Source: Kytococcus aerolatus
GTDB taxonomy: Bacteria > Actinomycetota > Actinomycetes > Actinomycetales > Dermatophilaceae
Assembly: GCF_900187395.1 (NCBI RefSeq)
Contig: NZ_FYEZ01000001.1
Coordinates: 558,001-622,000, forward strand
DNA: 64,000 nucleotides
Reading direction: 5' to 3'
Below the pieces are notes generated by a model. That model searched no databases, had not been told where the DNA came from, and saw only the letters and a list, made by a program, of their open reading frames with translations. This document shows, in pieces, positions 17,485-26,635 of the stretch. The stretch's first letter is position 1, and the number at the start of each line of letters is the position of its first letter. A program made the position numbers and the translations under genes.

Positions 17485-20400
17485 GTGGCCGACAACGACT
17501 TCACCTCCGACGCGCAGGCGACCTTCGGCGCCAACGACTGGCTCGTCGAGGACAAGTACGACCAGTGGCGGGAGGACCCGCAGTCGGTCAGTCAGGAGTG
17601 GCAGGAGCTCTTCGCCTCCTGGAACCCCTCCGGCGAGGACTCCCCCGTCCCCGCGAAGACCGGGTCGAAGGCCACCCCCACCGCGAAGACCGACCGTCCC
17701 GTGCCGGTGGGCCGCGCCAAGGGCTCGTCGGACGACGCCACGAAGGCCGCCGCCGCCCAGGCCGACGAGATCGAGAGCGTCACCGGTGCCGACGAGGGCG
17801 CCGACGCCGAGGCCCAGGACCACCCCGGCCGCACCGCCCGGAAGCCCAAGGCCCGCCGTGCCCCGGAGAAGGTCGTCCCCTCCCAGAAGCGCTCCCACGT
17901 GCCGGGCTTCGACGAGCGCCAGCCGCTCTCCGACGGCTTGAACCCGCCGCGCCGCCGCCCGCTGAGCCGTGACCTCCCCGCGGCCAAGAACGTCCAGGCC
18001 GAGGTCGAGGCCCAGACCACCAAGATCAAGGGCACGGCTGCCGCGATCGTCAAGGCCATGGACGCCTCTCTGAGCGTCCCGACCGCCACCAGCGTCCGTG
18101 GTGTGCCGGCCAAGGCGCTCATCGAAAACCGCATCGTCATCAACAGCCACCTCGCCCGGAACCGGGGCGGGAAGATCAGCTTCACCCACCTCATCGGGTA
18201 CGCGCTGGTCAAGGCCGTCCGGGCGATGCCGGACATGAACGTCTCCTACGGCCTCGACGAGAAGGGCAAGCCGCAGGTCGTCGACCCCGGCACCCTGAAC
18301 CTCGGCATCGCGATCGACATGAAGAAGGACGACGGCAGCCGCACGCTGCTGGTCCCCTCGATCAAGCACGCCGACCAGATGGACTTCGTCCAGTTCTGGT
18401 ACGCCTACGACGCCCTGGTGGCCAAGGCCCGCGACAACAAGCTGGAGGTCTCCGATCTCACCGGCACCACGATGTCGCTGACCAACCCCGGCGGCATCGG
18501 CACCAGCCACTCGGTCCCCCGTCTCATGGCCGGCCAGGCCGCCATCATCGGCGTCGGGGCCCTGGACTACCCGGCGGAGTTCCAGGGGACCTCCGCGGAG
18601 CGCATCGCCCGGGACGGCATCAGCAAGATCCTCACGCTGACCTCCACCTATGACCACCGCGTCATCCAGGGCGCCGGCTCCGGCGAGTTCCTCAAGCTTG
18701 TCCACGGCTACCTGCTGGGCGAGGACGGCTTCTACGACGAGATCTTCCAGTCGCTGCGCATCCCCTACGAGCCGGTGCGCTGGAGCCCGGACATCGCCGC
18801 GGTGCGTGAGACCGACCTCTCCAAGGACGCCCGCGTCCAGCAGCTCATCCAGGCCTACCGGGAGCGCGGCCACCTCATGGCCGACACCGACCCGCTGGAG
18901 TACCAGCTGCGTCGCCACCCCGACCTGGACATCAACACCCACGGCCTGACCCTCTGGGACCTGGACCGTGAGTTCGCCACCGGTGGCTTCGGCGGCGCCG
19001 ACCGCATCGCCCTGCGCGACATCCTCGGGATCCTGCGCGACTCCTACTGCCGCACGATCGGCGTGGAGTACATGCACATCTCCGACCCGCGCCAGCGCCA
19101 GTGGATGCAGGAGCAGCTCGAGCAGTCCTTCGAGAAGCCGAGCCGCGAGACCCAGCTCAACCTGCTGAGCCGGCTCAACGCCGCGGAGGCCTTCGAGACC
19201 TTCCTGCAGACCAAGTTCGTGGGGCAGAAGCGCTTCAGCCTCGAGGGCGGCGAGTCCGTCATCGCGATGCTGGACACCATCCTGCGCGAGGCCGCGCAGG
19301 AGGGCCTGGACGAGGTCTGCATCGGCATGCCGCACCGCGGCCGCCTCAACGTGTTGGCCAACATCGCCGGCAAGTCCTACGGCCAGATCTTCCGCGAGTT
19401 CGAGGGTGAGACCGGCTCCACCCACGGCTCCGGCGACGTGAAGTACCACCTGGGCACCGAGGGCACCTTCACCGACGACGAGGGCCGCGAGATCGGCGTC
19501 TACCTGGCGGCGAACCCCTCGCACCTGGAGGCCGTGAACCCGGTCCTGGAGGGCATCGCCCGCGCCAAGCAGGACCGCATCGCCGGCCCGGGCGAGTACC
19601 CGGTGCTGCCGATCCTGCTGCACGGTGACGCGGCCTTCGCCGGCCAGGGCGTGGTCGCCGAGGGGCTGCAGATGAGCCAGCTCACCGGCTACAAGACCGG
19701 CGGCACCATCCACATCGTCGTGAACAACCAGGTGGGCTTCACCACCTCCCCGATCGAGGGCCGCACCAGCCGCTACTCGACCGACTCGGCGAAGATGATC
19801 GAGGCCCCGGTCTTCCACGTGAACGGCGACGACCCCGAGGCCTGCGCCCGCGTGGCCGAGGTGGCCTTCGCCTACCGCGAGGCCTTCAACAAGGACGTCG
19901 TCATCGACCTGATCTGCTACCGCCGCCGGGGCCACAACGAGGGCGACGACCCGTCGATGACGCAGCCGCAGATGTACGGCCTGGTCGGCAACAAGCGCTC
20001 GGTGCGCAAGATCTACCAGGACTCCCTGCTGGGTCGCGGCGACATCAGCGAGGACGACGCCAAGGCGATGCTGCAGGACTACCAGCAGAAGCTGGAGTCG
20101 GTCTTCACCGAGACCAAGCAGGCCCTCAAGGACAACGCCGCCGGCGAGAGCGACGGCGCGAACGTCGAGGAGGTGGCCGCCAGCTTCACCCACGGTTGGG
20201 ACGACCAGGAGGTCGACACCGCCCTGGACGCCGAGCTCATGACGCGCCTCGGCGAGGTCTGGTCCGAGGTGCCCGAGGGCTTCACGGTGCACACCAAGCT
20301 GGCCAAGCTGCTGGAGCGCCGCACCCAGATGACCCGGGAGGGTGATGTCGACTGGGGCATGGGCGAGCTGCTGGCCTTCGGGGCCACGCTGGCCGAGGGC

Positions 20401-21381
20401 CGCACGGTGCGCATGACCGGTCAGGACTGCCGTCGCGGCACCTTCACCCAGCGCCACGCCGTGCTGGTGGACTCCACCAACGCCGACGAGTGGACCCCGC
20501 TGCGCCACATCGCCGAGGAGCAGGGCGAGTTCGAGATCTACGACTCCCTGCTCAGCGAGTACGCGGTGCTCGGCTTCGAGTACGGCTATGCGGTGGAGAA
20601 CACCGAGGGGCTGGTCCTCTGGGAGGCCCAGTTCGGTGACTTCGTCAACGGTGCGCAGAGCATCATCGACGAGTTCATCTCCTCCTCGGAGCAGAAGTGG
20701 AACCAGAACTCGCGTGTCGTGCTGCTCCTGCCGCACGGTTACGAGGGTCAGGGCCCGGACCACTCCTCGGCGCGCATCGAGCGCTTCCTCACGCTCTTCG
20801 CCGAGCAGAACATGACCGTGGCCTACCCGTCCACGCCGGCCAACCACTTCCACCTGCTGCGCAAGCAGGCCCTCTCCGAGCCGGGCCGCCCGCTCGTCGT
20901 GTTCACCCCCAAGCAGCTGCTGCGCCTCAAGGCCGCGGTCAGCTCGGTGGAGGACTTCACGCAGGGCGCCTTCCAGCCGGTGCTGGGTGACCCGACCCAG
21001 CCCGACCCGAAGAAGGTCGAGCGGGTGCTGCTGTGCTCCGCCCGCGTGTACTACGACCTGGCGGCCGAGCAGGCCACGCGCGACGACGGCAAGACCGCCA
21101 TCATCCGGGTGGAGCAGCTGGCCCCGCTGCCCGGCGCCGAGATCGCCGAGGCCCTGTCCGCCTACCCGGACGCCGAGGTGATCTGGGTGCAGGACGAGCC
21201 GAGGAACCAGGGCGCCTGGCCCTTCATGGCCGTCAACCTGCCCGAGGCCCTGGCCGAGCACGGGGAAGAGCGTGCGCTGCGCGTCGTCTCCCGCCCGGCG
21301 GCCGCCTCCCCCGCCACCGGCGTCAACAAGAAGCACAAGATCGAGCAGGCCGACCTCATCCGTCGCGCCTTCGAGGAGTGA
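17485..21381 (+). CDS. kgd: Multifunctional 2-oxoglutarate decarboxylase/dehydrogenase E1 with succinyltransferase domain (Kgd)
   Basis: A 1298-residue TCA-cycle enzyme of the actinobacterial fused type. The N-terminal E1 segment has NDWLVEDKYDQW. A charged Ala/Asp linker (about 55-150) follows. An E2-like acyltransferase domain (about 160-390) carries TSTYDHRVIQGAGSGEFL. The thiamine-diphosphate E1 part (about 430-1298) includes MPHRGRLNVLANI, GDAAFAGQGVVAE and NNQVGFTT. It converts 2-oxoglutarate to succinyl-CoA with DLST/E3 partners, or to succinic semialdehyde. In this phylum the FHA protein GarA/OdhI regulates it; that gene is not in the window. GTG 17485 matches the family N-terminus. 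The next gene starts 4 bases after its stop. Confidence 0.96.
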   Translation: MADNDFTSDAQATFGANDWLVEDKYDQWREDPQSVSQEWQELFASWNPSGEDSPVPAKTGSKATPTAKTDRPVPVGRAKGSSDDATKAAAAQADEIESVTGADEGADAEAQDHPGRTARKPKARRAPEKVVPSQKRSHVPGFDERQPLSDGLNPPRRRPLSRDLPAAKNVQAEVEAQTTKIKGTAAAIVKAMDASLSVPTATSVRGVPAKALIENRIVINSHLARNRGGKISFTHLIGYALVKAVRAMPDMNVSYGLDEKGKPQVVDPGTLNLGIAIDMKKDDGSRTLLVPSIKHADQMDFVQFWYAYDALVAKARDNKLEVSDLTGTTMSLTNPGGIGTSHSVPRLMAGQAAIIGVGALDYPAEFQGTSAERIARDGISKILTLTSTYDHRVIQGAGSGEFLKLVHGYLLGEDGFYDEIFQSLRIPYEPVRWSPDIAAVRETDLSKDARVQQLIQAYRERGHLMADTDPLEYQLRRHPDLDINTHGLTLWDLDREFATGGFGGADRIALRDILGILRDSYCRTIGVEYMHISDPRQRQWMQEQLEQSFEKPSRETQLNLLSRLNAAEAFETFLQTKFVGQKRFSLEGGESVIAMLDTILREAAQEGLDEVCIGMPHRGRLNVLANIAGKSYGQIFREFEGETGSTHGSGDVKYHLGTEGTFTDDEGREIGVYLAANPSHLEAVNPVLEGIARAKQDRIAGPGEYPVLPILLHGDAAFAGQGVVAEGLQMSQLTGYKTGGTIHIVVNNQVGFTTSPIEGRTSRYSTDSAKMIEAPVFHVNGDDPEACARVAEVAFAYREAFNKDVVIDLICYRRRGHNEGDDPSMTQPQMYGLVGNKRSVRKIYQDSLLGRGDISEDDAKAMLQDYQQKLESVFTETKQALKDNAAGESDGANVEEVAASFTHGWDDQEVDTALDAELMTRLGEVWSEVPEGFTVHTKLAKLLERRTQMTREGDVDWGMGELLAFGATLAEGRTVRMTGQDCRRGTFTQRHAVLVDSTNADEWTPLRHIAEEQGEFEIYDSLLSEYAVLGFEYGYAVENTEGLVLWEAQFGDFVNGAQSIIDEFISSSEQKWNQNSRVVLLLPHGYEGQGPDHSSARIERFLTLFAEQNMTVAYPSTPANHFHLLRKQALSEPGRPLVVFTPKQLLRLKAAVSSVEDFTQGAFQPVLGDPTQPDPKKVERVLLCSARVYYDLAAEQATRDDGKTAIIRVEQLAPLPGAEIAEALSAYPDAEVIWVQDEPRNQGAWPFMAVNLPEALAEHGEERALRVVSRPAAASPATGVNKKHKIEQADLIRRAFEE

Positions 21382-21385
21382 TGCG

Positions 21386-22540
21386 ATGGACGACTTCCGT
21401 GAGGCCTACCACCGAGAGCTCGCACTGGCGCTGGACATCACCGACGGGGTGACCGACGGTGAGGACCAGCTCCCCGAGGGGTGGGCTCTCCGGAAGCCCG
21501 TCGCGGCGGAGACCCCGGGGATGACCCGGCTCCTCGCGGCGCATCAGGAGCGCGTGCTCGGGACGAGCCGCGCGGCCTGGATGGACGTGGACGACAAGGT
21601 CCTCGGGCGGGGCGCGGAGTTCCGCTTCCACCGCATCGCCAAGGACGCCGACGGGGAGATCCGTGGCTGGGTCAGCGTGGCCGACCGCGCCGTGCACCGG
21701 GTGCTGGTCGACATCCACCTCGACCCGGCCGTCGTGGCCGGGGAGCTGCCGGGGGTCGACGCCGCGGCCCTGTGGCAGGCCCTCATGGCCTGGGGTCGGG
21801 GCGCGGCCCAACGGGTGGCGCAGCGACGCGGCGTCTCCAGCGCCGTCCTCGACTCCAGCCCCTACGCGGAGGACCCCTTCACCCTGGGGATGCTCGAGCG
21901 GGCTGGTTTCCACAAGGCCCGCACGTGGTGGCAGATGCGCCGCCCGGTGGCGCCGGAGGAGGCCGACCCGGAGGTGCTGGGCCCGCCCAAGGAGGGTCTG
22001 GTGGTCCGGATGGTCGACCAGAACACCTCCGGGCGCCTGCCCAACGAGGAGGACCTCCGAGCGGTCCATGCCGCCCTGGAGGACGCCTTCCAGGACCACT
22101 TCGACTCGCACCCCGAGCCCTTCCTGGAGTTCGTGAGCCGGCTCCGTGAGGACCGCGCTCACCGCTGGGACCACTGGTGGCTGGCCGAGCTCGCGGAGGA
22201 CGGCACCATCGCCGGTGCGGTGATCTCCGCGGCGATCCTCGACGACGGGGACCTCCAGGAGCAGCTCCGCCGCGCCGAGGAGGGCCTGCAGCAGGAGGTT
22301 CCCACCGCGATCGGGACGTACATCGAGTACATCGGCGTCACCCGGGCCGCCCGTGGCCGCGGGGCCGCCAAGGGGCTCCTGCACGCCGTGATCCGGGACG
22401 CCGCCGAGCGGGGTCGGGAGTTCGTGGACCTCGAGGTCGACGCCGACTCCCCCACCGGCGCCCAGGAGATCTACAGTTCGATGGGCTGGCGCACCAAGTA
22501 CGTCACCGAGACCTGGCATGCGACCCTGACGGTGGACTGA
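21386..22540 (+). CDS. Tandem GNAT-family N-acetyltransferase
   Basis: A 384-residue protein of two GNAT folds, the arrangement seen in mycothiol synthase and relatives. The C-terminal half carries the acetyl-CoA loop (GVTRAARGRGAAKGLLHAV) and a terminal YSSMGW. The N-terminal half (about 20-190) is degenerate, ending in MLERAGFHKARTWW. The substrate is unknown; it lacks enough MshD-like detail to be named. ATG 21386 uses the GAGGAG inside the last codons of kgd, so the two are co-transcribed. Confidence 0.82.
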   Translation: MDDFREAYHRELALALDITDGVTDGEDQLPEGWALRKPVAAETPGMTRLLAAHQERVLGTSRAAWMDVDDKVLGRGAEFRFHRIAKDADGEIRGWVSVADRAVHRVLVDIHLDPAVVAGELPGVDAAALWQALMAWGRGAAQRVAQRRGVSSAVLDSSPYAEDPFTLGMLERAGFHKARTWWQMRRPVAPEEADPEVLGPPKEGLVVRMVDQNTSGRLPNEEDLRAVHAALEDAFQDHFDSHPEPFLEFVSRLREDRAHRWDHWWLAELAEDGTIAGAVISAAILDDGDLQEQLRRAEEGLQQEVPTAIGTYIEYIGVTRAARGRGAAKGLLHAVIRDAAERGREFVDLEVDADSPTGAQEIYSSMGWRTKYVTETWHATLTVD

Positions 22541-22564
22541 GCCAGCCGCGCAGTCATCCTGCAC

Positions 22565-22584
22565 GACGCCCCTCCGGGGGCGTC
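22565..22584 (+). terminator. Possible terminator after kgd-GNAT
   Basis: An 8-bp stem GACGCCCC/GGGGCGTC with a TCCG loop, 24 bases after the GNAT stop. It is short, and no T-run follows. Confidence 0.45.
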
Positions 22585-22623
22585 CTGCAGCACCACCCGA
22601 TCACCCCCACCCGAGGAGCAGGC

Positions 22624-23295
22624 GTGAGCGACCGCCCCACCTACCCGACCGACAGCAGCCGTCCCACCTTCGACAGCAAGCAGCAGTTCCAGGTGGCCGA
22701 GGGCCAGCGCCGCATCGGTCTGTGCTTCGCGGGCGACGCCTCGGTCTCCGGCTACGGCGACGAGCGTGCGCTGGGCTGGGTGGGCCGCGTGCTGGCCCGC
22801 ACCCCGCTCGACCAGGTCGACATCGCCGCCTACAACCTCGGGGTCCTGGGCGCCACCTCCGCGGACCTGCTGGGCCGTTGGCGCGCGGAGTGCGACCCGC
22901 GCTGGGCGGGCCGCAACGAGCGTCGCCTCGTCATCGGGGTCGGCGCGCACGACCCGGAGGCCGGCCTCACGACCGCCCGCTCGCGGCTGAACCTCGCGAA
23001 CATGCTCGACGACGCCGCGACCCACGGCATGGCCACCTTCGTGGTCTCCCCCACGCCCCGGGCCAACGACGCCGCCAACGAGCAGCTCCGCGCGATCGTG
23101 GACGCGCAGGCCGACGTGTGCGCCCGCCGCGGGGTGCCCTTCGTGGACTGCTTCACCCCGCTGCTCGGGCACGAGCAGTGGGAGGCCGACCTGCTCGTCG
23201 GTGACGGCCGCCACCCCGGGCGCACCGGTTACGGGCTCGTGGCCTGGCTGGTCCTCAATGGTGGCTGGGCGCGCTGGATGCGCCTGGGCGGCTGA
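22624..23295 (+). CDS. SGNH/GDSL-hydrolase-fold protein with altered nucleophile motif
   Basis: A 223-residue protein. Block I reads LCFAGDASVSGYGDERALGW (31-50), where relatives have GDS; alanine 39 replaces the usual nucleophilic serine and Ser40 is next to it. Block III reads VIGVGAHDPEAG, with His-Asp where GxND is expected. Block V, DGRHPGRTGYGLVAW, keeps the Asp-x-x-His pair. Either Ser40 substitutes or the protein is inactive as an esterase. There is no signal peptide. GAGGAG precedes GTG 22624. It is followed after 8 bases by the SodX-like gene. Confidence 0.78.
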   Translation: MSDRPTYPTDSSRPTFDSKQQFQVAEGQRRIGLCFAGDASVSGYGDERALGWVGRVLARTPLDQVDIAAYNLGVLGATSADLLGRWRAECDPRWAGRNERRLVIGVGAHDPEAGLTTARSRLNLANMLDDAATHGMATFVVSPTPRANDAANEQLRAIVDAQADVCARRGVPFVDCFTPLLGHEQWEADLLVGDGRHPGRTGYGLVAWLVLNGGWARWMRLGG

Positions 23296-23303
23296 ACGAC
23301 CCC

Positions 23304-23648
23304 GTGCGCATCGGGCTGGCCCGGGTGACCGGGCGGTCCATGGAGCCCACGCTGCGGCACGGTGACCGCGTGCTCGTCCTCCACGGGGCTCGCCCCCGCC
23401 CGGGCCGGCTCGTGGTGGCCCGCCTGCCGGACGGCCCCGCCGGGCCCCGCCCCCTGGGCGTCAAGCGGGCCACGCACCGGCGCGTCGTCGCAGGCGAGCT
23501 GTGCTGGTGGCTGTCCTCCGACGCCCCCGAGCGGGGGACGGACTCGCGCACCTTCGGCCCGGTCCCCCAGGGGGAGGTCGTGGCGGTCGTCGTCGTCCGC
23601 CTGCCGCGTAGCCTCCACCTCGCGGCGGAGGCACCGGGGAACCCCTGA
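23304..23648 (+). CDS. S26-family peptidase, probable nickel-SOD maturation protease (SodX-like)
   Basis: A 114-residue, signal-peptidase-like protein without a membrane segment. GRSMEPTLRHGDRVLV carries the catalytic serine (Ser12) and GVKRATHRR the general-base lysine (Lys54) of the S26 dyad. Small soluble S26 proteins next to sodN remove the leader of nickel SOD so that the His-Cys hook can bind Ni. A sodN gene with such a leader lies 2.5 kb downstream on the same strand, which supports that role. The GTG at 23304 has only a weak ribosome-binding site, so coupling to the SGNH gene is likely. Confidence 0.8.
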   Translation: MRIGLARVTGRSMEPTLRHGDRVLVLHGARPRPGRLVVARLPDGPAGPRPLGVKRATHRRVVAGELCWWLSSDAPERGTDSRTFGPVPQGEVVAVVVVRLPRSLHLAAEAPGNP

Positions 23649-23690
23649 CGGTTACCCTGCTCCGCACCAGTGACGAACGAGGAGATCCGC

Positions 23691-24077
23691 GTGCAGCACG
23701 CTCAGGCACAGTCCGCCCGGCCCGACCCGCGCAGCGAGGTCGTGGAGGACGCGCGGCCCTGGGGACGTTTCGAGCAGTTCACCCACAACGAGGCGACGAC
23801 TGTGAAGCTCATCACGGTGCTGCCCGGGGAGCGTCTCTCCCTGCAGGTGCACACCCACCGGGACGAGCTGTGGGTGGTCACGGTCGGGCCCGTCACCGCC
23901 CAGGTCGGTGAGGAGGTGCGGGAGGCCGTCGCCGGTGAACGCATCTGGATCCCCCGCGGCACCACCCACCGACTGGGCAACCCGGGGGCGGTGCCCGCCC
24001 AGATCCTCGAGGTGGCCTTCGGGGAGTTCGACGAGGCCGACATCGAGCGCTTGGAGGACGACTACTCCCGCGGGTGA
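23691..24077 (+). CDS. Cupin-domain protein (phosphomannose isomerase type II C-terminal-like)
   Basis: A 128-residue single cupin: RPWGRFEQF, PGERLSLQVHTHRDELWVVTVG (metal-binding His pair and Glu) and GERIWIPRGTTHRLGNPG. It resembles the isomerase cupin fused to mannose-1-phosphate guanylyltransferases but stands alone, so it may isomerise mannose-6-phosphate or only bind a sugar. Start: GTG 23691 has GAGGAG seven bases upstream. GTG 23670 is in frame and possible but has no such site. A TACCCT -10 element at 23653-23658 would give a short leader. It lies just before the CapD-type gene. Confidence 0.78.
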   Translation: MQHAQAQSARPDPRSEVVEDARPWGRFEQFTHNEATTVKLITVLPGERLSLQVHTHRDELWVVTVGPVTAQVGEEVREAVAGERIWIPRGTTHRLGNPGAVPAQILEVAFGEFDEADIERLEDDYSRG

Positions 24078-24106
24078 GGGTGGTGGTTCGGGGTTCCCCG
24101 GTGGGG

Positions 24107-24112
24107 TAGTTT
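24107..24112 (+). promoter_or_regulatory. Probable -10 element TAGTTT before the CapD-like gene
   Basis: TAGTTT lies 60 bases before GTG 24172. No clear -35 is seen, so the promoter is tentative. Confidence 0.3.
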
Positions 24113-24171
24113 CGGGGGTTGAGGCGTTGTCCCGGCGCCCCTCCTCGTTCCCAGTACCCCGAAGGAGCACT

Positions 24172-26019
24172 GTGCCCGCACTCAGTCAGCGCGACCAGAT
24201 GGTGAGGCGCACGTGGGCTGCGCTCGACGCACTCATGTGGTTCCTCGCGATCTTCGTGGCCAGCGGACTGCGCTTCGACTTCGCGCCGTCGGAGACCCTC
24301 ACCTGGCCGACGCTCACGCTGGCCCTCGCCGCGGCGGTCCTGCAGGTGGTCGTCGGCTTCACGACGGGGCCCTACGGCGTGGGCCACCAGCGGGGATCCT
24401 TCGAGGAGGTCACCGACCTCGGCCGCTCGGTGCTCATCACGATGATCCCGCTGGCGCTGGCCCTCTTCCTGCTGAGCAACCACGGCGTCCCCCGCAGCGT
24501 GCCCTTCATCGCCGCCCCGCTGGCCCTGGCGGCGATGATGGCACTGCGCTTCATCGTGCGGACCCGGCACACCCGTGAGGCGGCCCGCGCCGAGCGCGAG
24601 CACCGGGCCCTGATCTTCGGTGCCGGCTCGGCCGGTCGACAGCTGGTCCGCTCGATTATCGAGGACCCCAACGCCGCCTTCGAGCCCGTGGGCATCGTCG
24701 ACGACGCCCCGGAGAAGGCACGGCTGCGCATCGACGGCGTTCGCGTGCTCGGCAACCGCTCCGACATCAAGGAGCTGGCCGAGGAGCACGACGCGAGCCA
24801 CCTGCTCATCGCCCTGCCGAACGCGGACTCGGCCATGCTCCGTGAAATCGCCGAGCTCGGGGACGGGGCCGGTCTGCGGACCCAGGTGCTCCCGCCGGTG
24901 GCCTCCATCGCCGACGGCCGCCCCCAGGTCTCGGACCTGCGCGACATCAATCTCGCCGACCTGCTGGGCCGTCGCCCCATCGAGCTCGACCAGGCCGCCA
25001 TCTCCGCCGAGCTCTCCGGCCGGGTGGTCCTGGTGACCGGTGCCGGCGGCTCCATCGGCGCCGAGCTGGCGCGCCAGATCTCCAAGTTCAACCCGAAGAA
25101 GCTGCTCCTCCTCGAGCGTGACGAGTCCTCGCTCCAGGCCACCTCGATGTCGCTGCGCGGGCACGGGCTGCTGGACTCCGACGACCTGGTGCTGGCGGAC
25201 ATCCGCGACCCGCAGGGGCTGCGGGAGGTCTTCCAGAAGCACCGGCCGGAGGTCGTCTTCCACGCCGCGGCGCTGAAGCACCTGCCGCTGCTGGAGGCCT
25301 ACCCGCACGAGGCCTGGCTGACCAACGTCCAGGGCACCTACAACGTGCTGAAGGCCGCCTCGGACGCCGGCGTGGAGACCTTCGTCAACGTCTCGACCGA
25401 CAAGGCCGCCAACCCCACGAGCGTGCTCGGGTACTCCAAGCGTCTCGCCGAGCGCATCACCAGCGACTTCGGCCGCAAGGAGCCGGGCCGCTTCGTCTCG
25501 GTGCGCTTCGGCAACGTGCTGGGCTCCCGTGGCTCGGTCATCCCGGCCTTCACGGCGCAGATCAAGAACGGTGGCCCGGTGACGGTCACCCACCCGGACG
25601 TGGAGCGCTACTTCATGCTCATCCCGGAGGCCTGCCAGCTGGTCATGCAGGCCGCGGCCATCGGGCACGACGGTGAGGTCATGGTGCTCGACATGGGCAC
25701 CCCGGTGAAGATCGTGGACGTCGCCAAGCGCCTCATCGCCATGTCGGGCAAGCGCAACATCGAGATCACCTACACGGGCCTGCGCCCCGGCGAGAAGATG
25801 AGCGAGGAGCTCTTCAAGCCGGGTGATGACGCCCGCGTCACCGAGCACTCGCTGGTCTCCGCGGTGGAGGTGCCCCTGCTGGACCGCGACGTCGTGGGTT
25901 CGATGAGCTTCGACGACCACGAGTCGGCCCGGGCGTACATGACGCAGGAGGCCACCTTCGACCTCAAGGAGCGCCGTCCGGACGACACCGGCCTCAACCA
26001 GATCATCAAGGGCGACTGA
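24172..26019 (+). CDS. Membrane-anchored nucleotide-sugar 4,6-dehydratase (CapD/WbpM/PglF family)
   Basis: A 615-residue enzyme. Four N-terminal transmembrane segments (about 18-32, 45-63, 86-103, 110-128) anchor it. A first Rossmann domain begins at ALIFGAGSAGRQL, and the catalytic SDR domain starts at LVTGAGGSIGAELA (288-300). PSTDKAANP-like and YSK elements follow (VSTDKAANPTSVLGYSKR). Family members dehydrate UDP-GlcNAc to the 4-keto-6-deoxy sugar for QuiNAc, bacillosamine or FucNAc routes. AAGGAG precedes GTG 24172. It is separated by 5 kb from the main capsule arm but should feed it, for example through the DegT aminotransferase at 31132. Confidence 0.93.
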   Translation: MPALSQRDQMVRRTWAALDALMWFLAIFVASGLRFDFAPSETLTWPTLTLALAAAVLQVVVGFTTGPYGVGHQRGSFEEVTDLGRSVLITMIPLALALFLLSNHGVPRSVPFIAAPLALAAMMALRFIVRTRHTREAARAEREHRALIFGAGSAGRQLVRSIIEDPNAAFEPVGIVDDAPEKARLRIDGVRVLGNRSDIKELAEEHDASHLLIALPNADSAMLREIAELGDGAGLRTQVLPPVASIADGRPQVSDLRDINLADLLGRRPIELDQAAISAELSGRVVLVTGAGGSIGAELARQISKFNPKKLLLLERDESSLQATSMSLRGHGLLDSDDLVLADIRDPQGLREVFQKHRPEVVFHAAALKHLPLLEAYPHEAWLTNVQGTYNVLKAASDAGVETFVNVSTDKAANPTSVLGYSKRLAERITSDFGRKEPGRFVSVRFGNVLGSRGSVIPAFTAQIKNGGPVTVTHPDVERYFMLIPEACQLVMQAAAIGHDGEVMVLDMGTPVKIVDVAKRLIAMSGKRNIEITYTGLRPGEKMSEELFKPGDDARVTEHSLVSAVEVPLLDRDVVGSMSFDDHESARAYMTQEATFDLKERRPDDTGLNQIIKGD

Positions 26020-26032
26020 CCGCCGCCGTCCG

Positions 26033-26070
26033 CGCGAGGGCCGGGTCCCACACGGGGCCCGGCCCTCGCG
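26033..26070 (+). terminator. Terminator hairpin after the CapD-like gene
   Basis: A 17-bp stem with one G-T pair (26033-26049 with 26054-26070) and a 4-base loop, 13 bases past the stop codon. Confidence 0.8.
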
Positions 26071-26129
26071 TGTGTCCGGTCGGCGTACTAGCGTGGTGCC
26101 GACCGCACGTTCACGACGAAAGGTGTGAC

Positions 26130-26540
26130 ATGTTCTCCCGTCTGTTCGCCCCGACCCTCGAGGTCAGCGCCCACTGCGACCTGCCCTGCGGCGTGTACGA
26201 CCCCGCCCAGGCCCGGATCGAGGCGGAGTCCATCAAGGGGATCATCGCCAAGGTCGACGGCGAGAAGGCCGGTGACGCCGACTTCCGCACCCGCGCGATC
26301 ATCATCAAGGAGCAGCGCGCAGAGCTGGTCAAGCACCACCTGTGGGTGCTCTGGACCGACTACTTCAAGCCGCCGCACTTCGAGAAGTACCCGCAGCTGC
26401 ACCAGCTGGTCAACGAGGCCACCAAGCTCGCCGGTGCCTCCGGCGCCAAGGGCACCCTCGACGCCGAGGTCGCCGACCAGCTGCTGGCCAAGATCGACGA
26501 GATCGCCGAGATCTTCTGGGAGACCAAGAAGGCCGCCTGA
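26130..26540 (+). CDS. sodN: Nickel superoxide dismutase
   Basis: A 136-residue NiSOD precursor. A 14-residue leader (MFSRLFAPTLEVSA) is followed by the nickel hook HCDLPCGVY, in which the mature N-terminal His1, Cys2 and Cys6 bind Ni. The rest is the four-helix bundle of the hexameric enzyme, which dismutates superoxide. The leader must be cleaved exactly before His15, and the S26 protease at 23304 is the likely enzyme. Usually sodN and sodX are adjacent; here a cupin and a CapD gene lie between. AAAGGTG precedes the ATG. No nickel-responsive (Nur) box was recognised. Confidence 0.96.
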   Translation: MFSRLFAPTLEVSAHCDLPCGVYDPAQARIEAESIKGIIAKVDGEKAGDADFRTRAIIIKEQRAELVKHHLWVLWTDYFKPPHFEKYPQLHQLVNEATKLAGASGAKGTLDAEVADQLLAKIDEIAEIFWETKKAA

Positions 26541-26554
26541 GCAGCCTCCGCCCA

Positions 26555-26597
26555 CGTGTCGGCCCGGTCACCACACCTCGGTGGCCGGGCCGACACG
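26555..26597 (+). terminator. Terminator hairpin after sodN
   Basis: An 18-bp stem with one G-T pair (26555-26572 with 26580-26597) around a 7-base loop. Confidence 0.8.
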
Positions 26598-26622
26598 CGT
26601 TCTCGTTGCGGGCGCGGCCCCG

Positions 26623-26628
26623 TAGGAT
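26623..26628 (+). promoter_or_regulatory. -10 element TAGGAT, leaderless start of the CysQ-type gene
   Basis: TAGGAT lies seven bases before the ATG at 26636, with no ribosome-binding site between. Confidence 0.55.
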
Positions 26629-26635
26629 CACGACC

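Noticed and set aside
17191-21336. A 1381-codon open frame opposite kgd
   Set aside because: It is the antisense shadow of kgd caused by GC-rich codon bias; its composition (Leu/Gly/Val/Arg/His-rich) fits no protein family.
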